Shown piece by piece: positions 17,076 through 25,516 of a DNA stretch of 41,914 nt. Numbering within the stretch: the stretch's first letter is position 1; the number at the start of each line of letters is the position of its first letter. The translations under genes and the position numbers were made by a program. The notes below the pieces were generated by a model. It searched no databases and was not told the DNA's origin. It worked only from the letters and a program-made list of their open reading frames with translations. Source of the DNA: Hyphomonas sp. TMED17 (GTDB lineage Bacteria > Pseudomonadota > Alphaproteobacteria > Caulobacterales > Hyphomonadaceae); NCBI GenBank assembly GCA_002172915.1, contig NHBW01000001.1, forward strand, positions 1 to 41,914, in the 5' to 3' direction.

Positions 17076-17831
17076 ATGCGTTTAGTTCGCTTAAAAATAG
17101 GTGTTTTTTGTCTGGCTTTAGCAGGCTGTGAAGCGACGTCGAATGCTGTCCTTGAAGATGTTCTGGTGAGGATTTCCGATGCCGCGCGGTCTGAAATCGG
17201 ACAGGCGGGATCCGACCAGGCAATAACGCGCGCGGAACTGGATCGCGGCCTTAAGCAGGCACTGGAAGTCAGTCTACAACGGACTGTTGAAAAAATTGGC
17301 GTTCGCGATGGTTATTGGGCGCGCCCGGAAATACGGATCGAGTTGCCATCGCGGTTGCGCAGTCTGCAGAATGATTTGCGGCCTCTGGGTTTGTCATCAC
17401 CGCTCGATGATTTGCAACGGCGTATGAATATGGCGGCCGAGGGTGCCGTGCCGGTGGCGCAAAATCTGATACTTGATGCGGTTAGAACACTGACAATACG
17501 CGATGCGGTCGGTCTGCTGCGTGGCGATGATGATGCCATCACGAATTATCTGCGTGCACAGACCGAGCCTGAGCTTATTTCCAGATTCACACCTTTTGTC
17601 GAACGAACACTGGATCGTTCGGGGGCGTATTTGGCAATGGACCGGGTGGCAATCAGCCAGCCATTTCTTGCTCGCCATATTGATGATTACAAAGAAGATC
17701 TCACTCAACATGCAGTGCAGGCTGGCATGAATGGCCTTTTTGCTTTTATTGCTTCTGAGGAAGCAAAAATTCGACGGGATCCGGTGGCACGCACCACCCA
17801 GTTACTAAGAAAAATATTTGGATCAGATTAG
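17076..17831 (+). CDS. DUF4197 lipoprotein
   Basis: 251 residues. A short hydrophobic signal ends in lipobox LAGCE, so the protein is probably a lipoprotein. The body matches DUF4197: LDRGLKQALEVSLQRTVEKIG, IELPSRLRSL, MNMAAEGAVP, TIRDAVGLLRGDDDAITNYLR and the C-terminal EAKIRRDPVARTTQLLRKIFG. The function of this helical periplasmic family is unknown to me. The next gene, an alpha/beta hydrolase, starts one nucleotide after the stop (TAG-T-ATG), so the two are translationally linked. Confidence 0.88.
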   Translation: MRLVRLKIGVFCLALAGCEATSNAVLEDVLVRISDAARSEIGQAGSDQAITRAELDRGLKQALEVSLQRTVEKIGVRDGYWARPEIRIELPSRLRSLQNDLRPLGLSSPLDDLQRRMNMAAEGAVPVAQNLILDAVRTLTIRDAVGLLRGDDDAITNYLRAQTEPELISRFTPFVERTLDRSGAYLAMDRVAISQPFLARHIDDYKEDLTQHAVQAGMNGLFAFIASEEAKIRRDPVARTTQLLRKIFGSD

Positions 17832-17832
17832 T

Positions 17833-18786
17833 ATGAGACGATTTAAATTTGAGACACCAGAAGGGCATATGACGGCGCTTGAGTTTGGTGACCCGGCAAA
17901 GCGTTTGGCTGCGCTCTGGCTGCATGCGACTGGCTTTAATGCCATGACCTATCAGTCCCTTTTGGCCCCTTTGGGGTTGCGAACCAAAATTCACGCTCTG
18001 GATTTGCGCGGCCATGGTCGAACGCAATTGCCGACTAATCCGAGAAAAATGAAATCCTGGAACCAGCATCGCGATGATGTCATTGCATTTCTTGAGCGCG
18101 AAGCACCGGCAAATAAAGTGGTTCTGGGCGGCCATTCTATGGGGGCGACGGTGGCATTACTGGCGGCGGCCGCGCGGCCTGAAAAAGTCGCCGGGCTGGT
18201 TCTTGCCGATCCGGTTATACTTAAGCCGTCAGCCTATCGTTGGGCACATTTGATGCCATTTGTGACACATAAAAGTCCGATGGTCACGCAGGCCAAGCGC
18301 CGGCGAGCGGATTTTGGATCGCCCGACGAGGTATACGAGGCATATAAGACGCGAGAGGCCTTCAAGAACTGGCGGGAGCCGTTTCTCAACGATTATATTC
18401 TGGATGGGTTTGACCGGACCGACCAAGGCGAGCCGGACGCCGAAGAGCAGACCTGGTCGCTCCTGTGTCGCCCTGAATTTGAGGCTGCAACATTTGCAGC
18501 GCAACGGAATCGTCCATGGCGGGCCCTGTCGATTGTCAGGAAAAAGAAAATTCCGATAACCGTGTTGCGTCCAACAGATGATTCGGTGATGACCGATAAG
18601 GTTACGGACCGGTTGACCCGAAAAGTTCCAGCGGCGATCGTCAAAGACTGTCCGAACACCGGTCATTTCCTGCCAATGGAAGCGCCCTATGCGGTGCGTG
18701 ATCAGTTGTCTCATTTTATTTCGATTCTGATCGAAGGCATGGACGAGACCGAAACAAATCCTATGCGCCGGAGCTTGCAGCCTTAG
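17833..18786 (+). CDS. Alpha/beta hydrolase
   Basis: 317 residues with a complete alpha/beta-hydrolase triad: nucleophile Ser102 in GGHSMGA, acidic residue near PTDDSVM, and catalytic His in PNTGHFLPMEAP. The oxyanion region is LHATGFNAMTY and the DLRGHGRT turn follows. Substrate is unknown; esterase, lipase-like or epoxide-type chemistry are all possible. I start at ATG 17833 rather than TTG 17818, because 17833 directly follows the DUF4197 stop and gives a normal N-terminus. Its stop codon overlaps the stop of the convergent thioesterase gene (18783-18786). Confidence 0.9.
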   Translation: MRRFKFETPEGHMTALEFGDPAKRLAALWLHATGFNAMTYQSLLAPLGLRTKIHALDLRGHGRTQLPTNPRKMKSWNQHRDDVIAFLEREAPANKVVLGGHSMGATVALLAAAARPEKVAGLVLADPVILKPSAYRWAHLMPFVTHKSPMVTQAKRRRADFGSPDEVYEAYKTREAFKNWREPFLNDYILDGFDRTDQGEPDAEEQTWSLLCRPEFEAATFAAQRNRPWRALSIVRKKKIPITVLRPTDDSVMTDKVTDRLTRKVPAAIVKDCPNTGHFLPMEAPYAVRDQLSHFISILIEGMDETETNPMRRSLQP

Positions 18787-19706
18787 AGGTTCAGGCCCCG
18801 GGGGGCGATCTTTGCTAATGCTTGCATTGGCCCGGGCGGGGTCGTGATGACTTTGCGGGTGTTCAGGTCGAAAGTTACAGCGACCGCCTGCGTGGTTGCC
18901 CAGGCCTTGCCGTCTTCCGGGTCCAGTACCCAATGGACAAGTGAATGGGTTTTGTCGCCGATCTTTTCCAGCGATGAGTGGATCACGAACCGGTCACCGG
19001 CGCGCGGCCATTTTCTAAAAACTAACCGGTATTCGAGCACGGCGGCGCCCATTTTTGAACCAGTCGTCGCGCTGGCGACTTCTTTTCGCCAGTCAAATAA
19101 CAGGTTCGGGACCGAGTCAGATATACGTCCGATGAACCAGGATGCGAGCATGCGCCCATGAACATCGATATGTTGAACCGGGATAGTGCCATGACCGATT
19201 TCCGGTGCCTCGACATCGGCGACGGTTTTCATATTCGCAATATCGGCTGCGACCGGCATCTGCGAAATATCGAGGCCTCTTGGCTGTGTATCGTCGGGTG
19301 GCGCGTCGATAAGGGCTTCAAGACAGGCTTGGGCCGCATGGTTCCAGGGAAAAGGCAGGCCCGTTCTTGCGTCTATATGGAGCAGGCGGGTTCGAAATGC
19401 TGCGGCTGGTTGGCCATCACTGTGGCGAATTTCCTGATAAACAAGGACGCTGGTTTCGTCCCATTCAAGTACGCAGCCACGCATGCTTAAAGGGCGGCCG
19501 GGCATAACTTCGCGGATGAAGCGTATATGCTGATCGCTGGGTTGCAGTGTCGAATTGGCTCCGCTTCTATAGGCGTGAGGCAATTGGATTGCCGCTGCAA
19601 GTGTACCGAGTCCTTCGAGCGCTTTTTCAACATAGACCCGGACGTTCATGTGACCCATTTCGTCACAATCCCAGCTATTGGCACTGCCCTTCCATAAGTC
19701 GATCAC
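18783..19706 (-). CDS. Acyl-CoA thioesterase with two hotdog domains
   Basis: 307 residues forming two consecutive hotdog folds. The first starts WDCDEMGHMNVRVYVEKALEG, the 4HBT/YbgC-like active-site helix with Asp and HMN. The second starts near HIDVHGRMLASWFIGRISD. Such tandem proteins hydrolyse acyl-CoA or acyl-carnitine thioesters in the cytoplasm. The start is GTG at 19706, overlapping the upstream zur stop by 4 nt (GTGA), so it is probably translated by coupling to zur. An internal ATG (MGHMN) would remove the domain start, so I keep GTG. Confidence 0.88.
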   Translation of the reverse strand: MIDLWKGSANSWDCDEMGHMNVRVYVEKALEGLGTLAAAIQLPHAYRSGANSTLQPSDQHIRFIREVMPGRPLSMRGCVLEWDETSVLVYQEIRHSDGQPAAAFRTRLLHIDARTGLPFPWNHAAQACLEALIDAPPDDTQPRGLDISQMPVAADIANMKTVADVEAPEIGHGTIPVQHIDVHGRMLASWFIGRISDSVPNLLFDWRKEVASATTGSKMGAAVLEYRLVFRKWPRAGDRFVIHSSLEKIGDKTHSLVHWVLDPEDGKAWATTQAVAVTFDLNTRKVITTPPGPMQALAKIAPRGLNL

Positions 19707-20182
19707 CTAGCGCACTCCGCGCATTGGCCATGGGCTTCGATCACGCTTCGGCCCAGAACAAAGCCGACAGAATCAGTTTCTGTCTTAAGCACGCCTGCTG
19801 TTTCGGCTGCGTGCAATTCCTCGACATTCAAACAGCTGTCACAGATTAAAAAGGCCGCTTTATGCATATGGTCAGCGTGTCCGCATGCGACATATGCATT
19901 CAGCGTCTCGATTTTATGGGCGAGGCCAAGCTCGAGCAGAAAATCCAGCGCGCGATAAACGGTAGGTGGTTTCGAAGCGCCGGTGCCATCGAGGTTTTTC
20001 AGCAAGTCGTAGGCTTTGGTCGGGGCCTTGCTTTCGGCGAGTAGTTTTAGAACTCTCCGCCGAATTGGCGTGAAGCGTTGCCGCTTTCTTTTTGCAACAG
20101 CGTCTGCCAGCGCCATGAACTCGTCAACATCTGTTGGCCGGCATGATAAATTTGCGATCGGTCTGGTTTTGGAGTGAGCCAT
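19703..20182 (-). CDS. zur: Fur-family zinc uptake regulator (Zur)
   Basis: 159 residues. The N-terminal winged helix has the recognition segment KPPTVYRALDFLLELGLAHKI, which marks Zur rather than Fur. Metal-site residues are plentiful: Cys100, His102, His105, His107, then CDSC (Cys114, Cys117) and CAEC (Cys154, Cys157) for the structural zinc. In Zn-replete cells Zur represses zinc import genes. No znuABC gene is adjacent; instead zur shares a 4-nt overlap with a thioesterase gene. AAAGAGAT precedes ATG 20182. I could not find a convincing Zur box in the divergent region. Confidence 0.9.
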   Translation of the reverse strand: MAHSKTRPIANLSCRPTDVDEFMALADAVAKRKRQRFTPIRRRVLKLLAESKAPTKAYDLLKNLDGTGASKPPTVYRALDFLLELGLAHKIETLNAYVACGHADHMHKAAFLICDSCLNVEELHAAETAGVLKTETDSVGFVLGRSVIEAHGQCAECAR

Positions 20183-20371
20183 ATCTCTTTGTTCTATGTT
20201 TGGTACTATTTGTGAAGGGTAAACACGATATCGCAGACGTTTAAATCCTTACAGGAAAAGACCAGTCCTTAATTTTCTTACTAAATTGCGGTTTTGCTGA
20301 TAGTGAATGCGTAATAGCGATAGACGCTTGTGAGCGCGTCTGCAGCTTTAGCGAAAGGCGATGTTCACGAT

Positions 20372-21028
20372 ATGACTGGCGACAATCCTAAAGCCCGGCC
20401 TATACCGGTTCTGAATCCGCACTTTCCAAAAGTTGTCTTGTTTCTGGGGCTTGTGATTACTGCAACCAGCCTGCTGCAATTTCTAGTCCCTGAGAATATC
20501 GAATTCGAGATGATGATGTCGGCTGCTTTGATTCATATTAACGACTACCATCAGGATAGTCGGCGACTGGGCAAATACCTGCCTTATATTCTGCACGTCT
20601 TTCTGCATGGCGGGGTCATTCATCTCGTCCTGAATATGTGGGCTTTGATGGTATTCGGTCCGCCGGTTGCGCGGGCTTTGGGAGGCTCTCTACGCGGGCG
20701 CAGTTTGTTTCTGATTTTCTTTTTTGTCTGCGCTATTGGCGGTGGTATTTTCCAGATGGTGGTATTCGTCTGGCAAAATGAATATGGCGCAGCAATTGGC
20801 GCATCCTCAGCCTTGTCAGGACTTTTGCCGGCAATGGGTTGGCTAGAGGGACGCTGGCGGGCTGCGCTGCGCATGGCATTGCCGTGGTTGCTCATAAATA
20901 TTGGCCTGGCGGTTGCTGAACTTGTGATCGCATTTCCAATTGCATGGGCGGCACATATTGGCGGACTTGCGGCCGGATTTATGTTTCCGGTCTTTTTGGC
21001 ATTGTCCCGGACAGGGCCGGGCCGCTAA
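20372..21028 (+). CDS. Rhomboid intramembrane serine protease
   Basis: 218 residues from ATG 20372, with about six membrane helices. The rhomboid landmarks are present: HVFLHGGVIHLVLNMWAL with the conserved His and Asn, catalytic Ser145 in GASSALSG (usual pattern GxSG), and the partner His195 in AAHIGGLAAGF. It cleaves membrane proteins within the bilayer. A GTG at 20330 would add 14 residues; the ATG is preferred for its shorter, family-like N-terminus, but its ribosome site is only moderate. The gene diverges from zur. Its 3' end overlaps the convergent nadQ-like gene by 4 nt (21025-21028). Confidence 0.9.
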   Translation: MTGDNPKARPIPVLNPHFPKVVLFLGLVITATSLLQFLVPENIEFEMMMSAALIHINDYHQDSRRLGKYLPYILHVFLHGGVIHLVLNMWALMVFGPPVARALGGSLRGRSLFLIFFFVCAIGGGIFQMVVFVWQNEYGAAIGASSALSGLLPAMGWLEGRWRAALRMALPWLLINIGLAVAELVIAFPIAWAAHIGGLAAGFMFPVFLALSRTGPGR

Positions 21029-21960
21029 GACTTGATAACGGGAATGCTTAGTATTTTTGCGGTGCCGTGCTGGACATCCTCGCGGGCAAACCGGAACAGC
21101 GCGGCCGGGCGACCACCGGTCTGGGTCTGCATTTGTCCGGTCGCCTTGACGACGCCGCTACGATCGAGCCCGCGACGGAAATTTTGCTTGTGAAGCCTTT
21201 GCCCGAGTATCGCTTCAACTGTGGTTTGTAGCGCGGACAGAGTAAACTCGTCGTCCATTAATTCGAAAACAATCGGTCGGTAGCGGATTTTTGAACGAAG
21301 ACGGCTCATGGCAGTGGCTAGAATGCGGCGGTGATCAGATGCCATGGCATCGCCAAGCCGTATGCTGGGAATTGCGCGTGCTTGGTCGCGGGCGCATTCG
21401 ATTACGAGGCCTGCCTCATACAGTAATTCGTAACGCTCCAGTACTGCCTCATCGATCCAGTCTTTTGATCCGGTGGCAAATGCGATGGCCAGACGTGATA
21501 AGCGGTCAGGATCAGTCCCCGCCCAGTTTTCGAGATGAGGAATGATGACGTCCTCGAGAATGGCTGGCCTGCCGCCGCGATGATCTTCCCACGGGAAGTG
21601 CTGGTACCAGCCATGCCAGCGTGCTTCTGATCCGTCCGGAATGTATTCTGCCTGAGGCGTCAGTGCGAGATAGCCAACGCTGACTATTCTTGTCCCTGCG
21701 GGGGTTTCAAAAAGATTTGTCGCCGTGCTTTCGCGGTTGCGGTCGCCGAATGTGTATAATTGCTCGACATAACCGAGTTGATAACCGGTTTGCTCTTTGA
21801 CCCAGCCACGTAATGCAAGTTCGAAAGTCCGGTGGCGATCCGGGTCAAATGCGCCAAAGGGAAGGGCCGCGACTTCATCGGCGCTCGGATTGATCAATAT
21901 TTGCGGTGCACCATTACTGTAGCCAACAATAACAACAGATAGGCCGATTATCAGGCTCAT
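21025..21960 (-). CDS. nadQ: NadQ-like Nudix/winged-helix regulator
   Basis: 311 residues matching COG4111, proposed as the alphaproteobacterial NAD regulator NadQ. The N-terminal half is a Nudix-like fold whose Nudix box is degenerate: around TFELALRGWVKEQTGYQLG the catalytic REXXEE glutamates are missing, as expected for a sensor. The C-terminal half, from about YRPIVFELMDDEFTLSALQ to LHKQNFRRGLDRSGVV and TGGRPAALFRF, is the NrtR-type winged helix that would bind DNA. It probably responds to an NAD-related nucleotide. The ATG overlaps the stop of the HD-phosphohydrolase gene (ATGA, 21957-21960). No nadABC genes are present here. Confidence 0.75.
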   Translation of the reverse strand: MSLIIGLSVVIVGYSNGAPQILINPSADEVAALPFGAFDPDRHRTFELALRGWVKEQTGYQLGYVEQLYTFGDRNRESTATNLFETPAGTRIVSVGYLALTPQAEYIPDGSEARWHGWYQHFPWEDHRGGRPAILEDVIIPHLENWAGTDPDRLSRLAIAFATGSKDWIDEAVLERYELLYEAGLVIECARDQARAIPSIRLGDAMASDHRRILATAMSRLRSKIRYRPIVFELMDDEFTLSALQTTVEAILGQRLHKQNFRRGLDRSGVVKATGQMQTQTGGRPAALFRFAREDVQHGTAKILSIPVIKS

Positions 21961-22577
21961 GATGACGCCTCGATGATGGCCAGAACGGCGAGGCTATGAC
22001 GAATAAGGTCGGCTTGCGCCGCTTCGGGGGCTTGTGGTTTGAGGTCGAGCCAGATCCCCTTAGGCGGACATCCAAAGAGAAGGTCGGCCTCTTCGGGTGA
22101 AAACCCTGCGAGCTGGGTCGCTTCGAACCAGGCGCATATGTTATCAGCCTTCTTGATTAGCCGTTTGAGGCGAACCGGGATCACAGCGCGCAAACCGAAG
22201 CGCGCATGTATCGCATGGGTCAGGCGGCTTTCGACATCCTTGTAACTATCCCCGAGGACGGCCTTGAATGGTGATATCATATCGCCAATGACGTATTCTG
22301 ACGCATCATGCAGCAAAGCTGTCAGCCGTGATTTGGCCGGCAGGTCAGGGTGTAACTGGCAGCAAAGATGCTCGACCAGAACTGAATGCTGGGCAACCGA
22401 AAACGCGTGCTGGCCTTGCGTCTGCCCATTCCAGCGGGCAACACGCGCCAGGCCGTGGGCGATGTCTTCGAGCTCGATATCCATGGGTGAGGGGTCGAGT
22501 AAGTCCAGACGCCTGCCTGATAGCATGCGTTGCCAGACGCGGGGCGGGCTGGATTGAGTGTTTCGCGGCGCTTTCAT
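21957..22577 (-). CDS. HD-domain phosphohydrolase (YfbR-like)
   Basis: 206 residues. The HD-domain metal ligands are visible: a His in AFSVAQHS (His64), HD at 90-91 in ALLHDASEYVIGDM, and a further Asp in the KKADNICAW helix. The opening RVWQRMLSGRRLDLLDPSPMDIELEDIAHGLARVARWNGQT is typical of an alphaproteobacterial YfbR-like group that probably dephosphorylates nucleotides. It is directly upstream of and coupled to the nadQ-like gene, which suggests a role in nucleotide or NAD turnover. Confidence 0.88.
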   Translation of the reverse strand: MKAPRNTQSSPPRVWQRMLSGRRLDLLDPSPMDIELEDIAHGLARVARWNGQTQGQHAFSVAQHSVLVEHLCCQLHPDLPAKSRLTALLHDASEYVIGDMISPFKAVLGDSYKDVESRLTHAIHARFGLRAVIPVRLKRLIKKADNICAWFEATQLAGFSPEEADLLFGCPPKGIWLDLKPQAPEAAQADLIRHSLAVLAIIEASS

Positions 22578-22635
22578 AAGATGGCGTCCGTTGACGGACG
22601 TAGAAAGACCGGAACGTATTGGAATTGCGGTCTAT

Positions 22636-23763
22636 CTAGGCGCAAGATTTTTCAACCATAACGGTGCCCGCGGAGTAGCCCGCGCCAAATGAGCAAATCA
22701 GACCGCGATCGCCGGCTTCAAAATCATCGCAGTGTTTGTGAAACGCGATGATCGAACCGGCAGATGAAGTGTTGGCATAGGTATCGAGAACTGTCGGGCT
22801 GTCTTCCGGTGTAGCTTCCCGACCGAGGACTTTTGCCGCGATCAGCCTGTTCATGTTTGCGTTGGCCTGATGCAACCACATGCGTTTGAGATCTGTCGGC
22901 TGCAAATTCAACCGGTCGAGCTCTGACTGGATCATCGCGACCACCATTGGAACGACTTCTTTGAAGACTTTCCGACCTTCCTGAACGAAAAGCTTGTCTT
23001 TATTGTCCCGGGTCTCGGGAGCCGCGCGGTTCAGAAAACCGAAATTGTTACGAATATTGTTGGAGAATTGTGTTTTCAGGGACGAGCCAAGAATTTCCCA
23101 GTGATCCCCGTTGGTGATATCCTTATTTTCGACCAGAACTGCTGTTGCCACATCCCCAAAAATGAAATGACTGTCGCGGTCAGTGAAATTGAGATGGCCG
23201 GAGCAGATTTCAGGGTTTACCATCAAGACCGATTTGGCGCTGCCCGAGCGGACAAAATCAGCGGCGGTTTGAATACCGAACGTTGCCGACGAGCAGGCGA
23301 CGTTCATATCAAAACCAAACCCATTGATCCCGAGAGCGTCCTGAATTTCTACTGCCATCGCAGGATAGGCTCGCTGCATATTGGATGCGGCACAAATAAC
23401 CGCATCGATTTCGCTAGCATCGCGGCCGGCGGCGTCCAAAGCCTGCCGGGCGGCATTAACGGCTATTTCGGCAAGGACTGACACATCGGTATCGGGGCGC
23501 TCGGGAATGACAGGACGCATGATGTCAGGATCAACAATTCCTGATTTGTTAATCACATAGCGCGATTTTATACCGGATGCCTTTTCGATGAACTCGACGT
23601 TTGAGAGCGGTTTGGCTTCGACTGTTCCAGCAGCGATTTCCTCCGCATGCTCGTCATTCCACTTGGTTGACCAAGCGTTGAAACTCTCGACAAGTTCTGC
23701 ATTGCTGACAGATTCTTCTGGCGTCCACAGACCAGTTTTGGAAATTACCGGTATATTTGTCAT
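22636..23763 (-). CDS. 3-oxoacyl-ACP synthase III-type (FabH-like)
   Basis: 375 residues from ATG 23763. It has the KASIII triad: Cys157 in NVACSSATFG, His298 in WLHQANANMNRLI and Asn331 in YANTSSAG. The extended N-terminal region (about 60 residues before the usual FabH opening) matches the beta-ketodecanoyl-ACP synthase subgroup, known from Pseudomonas PA3286, which condenses C8-CoA with malonyl-ACP. That substrate is inferred. AGAAGAGA precedes ATG 23763 at a good distance, so I reject the longer MAPLEEMQ start at 23787. The gene is alone, between the HD gene and tag. Confidence 0.9.
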   Translation of the reverse strand: MTNIPVISKTGLWTPEESVSNAELVESFNAWSTKWNDEHAEEIAAGTVEAKPLSNVEFIEKASGIKSRYVINKSGIVDPDIMRPVIPERPDTDVSVLAEIAVNAARQALDAAGRDASEIDAVICAASNMQRAYPAMAVEIQDALGINGFGFDMNVACSSATFGIQTAADFVRSGSAKSVLMVNPEICSGHLNFTDRDSHFIFGDVATAVLVENKDITNGDHWEILGSSLKTQFSNNIRNNFGFLNRAAPETRDNKDKLFVQEGRKVFKEVVPMVVAMIQSELDRLNLQPTDLKRMWLHQANANMNRLIAAKVLGREATPEDSPTVLDTYANTSSAGSIIAFHKHCDDFEAGDRGLICSFGAGYSAGTVMVEKSCA

Positions 23764-23894
23764 TTGCATCTCTTCTAATGGCGCCATTTTTTAGTGTTTT
23801 TAGATTTAACAGATCAAGTCGTCGAGGTGACAAAACTGTCTTTCTGCTTCCGTCCAATTCTTGCTTGCCCTGACCAGACGGATCGCGCAACTGC

Positions 23895-24506
23895 TTAGAG
23901 ATCTGCATTGCTTGGCAAGGTCGTGGTCATGGCGGCAATTTCGGCCCGGCGCGGGCATCCGATCTCGTGATCATTATACAGGCCGACGGCTTGCATCCAG
24001 GCATAGACAATAACCGGGCCGGCAAACTTGTAGCCGCGTTTTTTTAAGGCCTTCGACAGCGCGACTGATCGTTCGGTCTGAGTCGGGCCGGATTTATAAT
24101 GCGTAAGCGCGCTGAGGATCGGCGCGTGGTCAACGAATGACCAGCACCAGTCGGAAAAGTCTTTGCCTTCGGCGGTATGTTTGAGGAAGATCCGAGCATT
24201 ATTAATGCAGGCATTTATTTTGATCCGGCTTCTTATGATGCCGGGGTTTTGTAATGCGCGTTGTATGCGGGCTTCGTCCCAGCGGGCGATTTCGTGTGGA
24301 TCAAAATCGTCGAACTCTGCCCGGATACTCTCCCGTTTCCGAAGGATCGTTATCCAGGCGAGTCCGGCTTGCATGCCGTCGAGTTGCAGCTTTTCCCAGA
24401 GGCTACGACTGTCATAAATCGGAACACCCCATTCTTCATCGTGATAGCAACGATACAGGGCGTCGGTCTTGGGCGCCCAACCGCAAGGTGTGTCAGTGTC
24501 AGTCAT
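23895..24506 (-). CDS. tag: DNA-3-methyladenine glycosylase I
   Basis: 203 residues, typical length for Tag. It removes 3-methyladenine from alkylated DNA in base-excision repair. Seen: the N-terminal CGWAPKTDALYRCYHDEEWGVP region with the first zinc ligands, the helix-hairpin-helix-like segment RIQRALQNPGIIRSRIKINACINNA with the purine-binding aromatic residues around it, and C-terminal NDHEIGCPRR with the remaining zinc His and Cys. ATG 24506 overlaps the stop of ygfZ by 4 nt, so the two are coupled. Confidence 0.95.
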   Translation of the reverse strand: MTDTDTPCGWAPKTDALYRCYHDEEWGVPIYDSRSLWEKLQLDGMQAGLAWITILRKRESIRAEFDDFDPHEIARWDEARIQRALQNPGIIRSRIKINACINNARIFLKHTAEGKDFSDWCWSFVDHAPILSALTHYKSGPTQTERSVALSKALKKRGYKFAGPVIVYAWMQAVGLYNDHEIGCPRRAEIAAMTTTLPSNADL

Positions 24507-25387
24507 GTTGTTTTGAAGGCATCGAGTTCCAACTGAATATTGTCGTCGACCGGTATTTCGACCGGCGCACCGTTTGCCGACACCGTCGCCTGTTCGCTGA
24601 TAGCCTTTGCAAGGCGGTCGAGACGCAGACGGGCAAGCCCGATATCTCCGATTGCACTTGTGATTTCACCTATTGGGAGCGCGGCCATGACCGGGGCACC
24701 GGCAACCAGGGCCGCACCGCGAACGGTTAGCGTGCGCTTGCGGATGTTGCCGCGTCTATGCATCCGGCTGACGACTTCCTGCCCGATGAAACAACCTTTT
24801 TTCAAGTCGACACCGCCAAGAAGATCCATGTTTATATCCGCCGGGAAGACTGTCAGGCTATCAAAATCAAAGTCCTGCTCGGCGATGCCATGCATTGTCC
24901 GGTCAGTGTGATAGGCATCGACCGGCTGGCTCCATTCCGCAGCAGACGGGCCATGCCAAGCTGCCCATTCGTCGGCCGGAGCAAATATTCGTAACCGTCC
25001 CTGATCATATCGCGGGTCAAGAAAAACATATTTGGCCCCGGAAACTGGTCGAACTTGATTTGTTGCCGGCGCAGGCTCGGCCAGGACCAGCAGATCAGTC
25101 GCTATTTCGATGTCGACATCGCTTCGCATCCGGAACATTTTCAGCTTCTGAACCAGCGCTTCGCTACCATTCCGGGGGACATCGAGCAGAACACCTTCGT
25201 TATCGCGTAAGGCGAGAAAGTCGCTAATAATCTTTCCTTGCGGGCTGAGAAGGGCGCCATAGCGGGCTTCGCCGACCGGCCAGTGATTTGTCTGCGCCGC
25301 GATTAATCGTTCCAGTAGCTTGATTGTGTCCGGTCCCTGTAAGGCGATGACGCAACGATGCTGTAAATAAACGAAGGGCGTACTCAT
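24503..25387 (-). CDS. ygfZ: Folate-binding protein YgfZ
   Basis: 294 residues of the GcvT-like family. YgfZ binds tetrahydrofolate and supports maturation or repair of iron-sulfur enzymes such as MiaB. The signature K-G-C-F-I-G-Q-E is present as KKGCFIGQEVVSRMHRRGN, with the essential Cys. The N-terminus runs YLQHRCVIALQGPD, typical of folate-binding GcvT-like proteins. It is coupled to tag by a 4-nt overlap and diverges from the CoA-ligase gene at 25517. Confidence 0.92.
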   Translation of the reverse strand: MSTPFVYLQHRCVIALQGPDTIKLLERLIAAQTNHWPVGEARYGALLSPQGKIISDFLALRDNEGVLLDVPRNGSEALVQKLKMFRMRSDVDIEIATDLLVLAEPAPATNQVRPVSGAKYVFLDPRYDQGRLRIFAPADEWAAWHGPSAAEWSQPVDAYHTDRTMHGIAEQDFDFDSLTVFPADINMDLLGGVDLKKGCFIGQEVVSRMHRRGNIRKRTLTVRGAALVAGAPVMAALPIGEITSAIGDIGLARLRLDRLAKAISEQATVSANGAPVEIPVDDNIQLELDAFKTT

Positions 25388-25516
25388 ATGTCAGACCTGT
25401 TTTTGAACTCCGATCTTGCCAGTCCAGCAAGAATGGCGTCACACTATGGCTATTGTATTCGCGCCTCAATCACATAATGATTTGGCCAGACACATTTATA
25501 AACGGAAAGTCGCAGC

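Noticed and set aside
20183..20371. Zur operator in the zur/rhomboid intergenic region
   Set aside because: No clear palindrome of the alphaproteobacterial Zur type is visible on either strand by eye. A motif scan could still find one.
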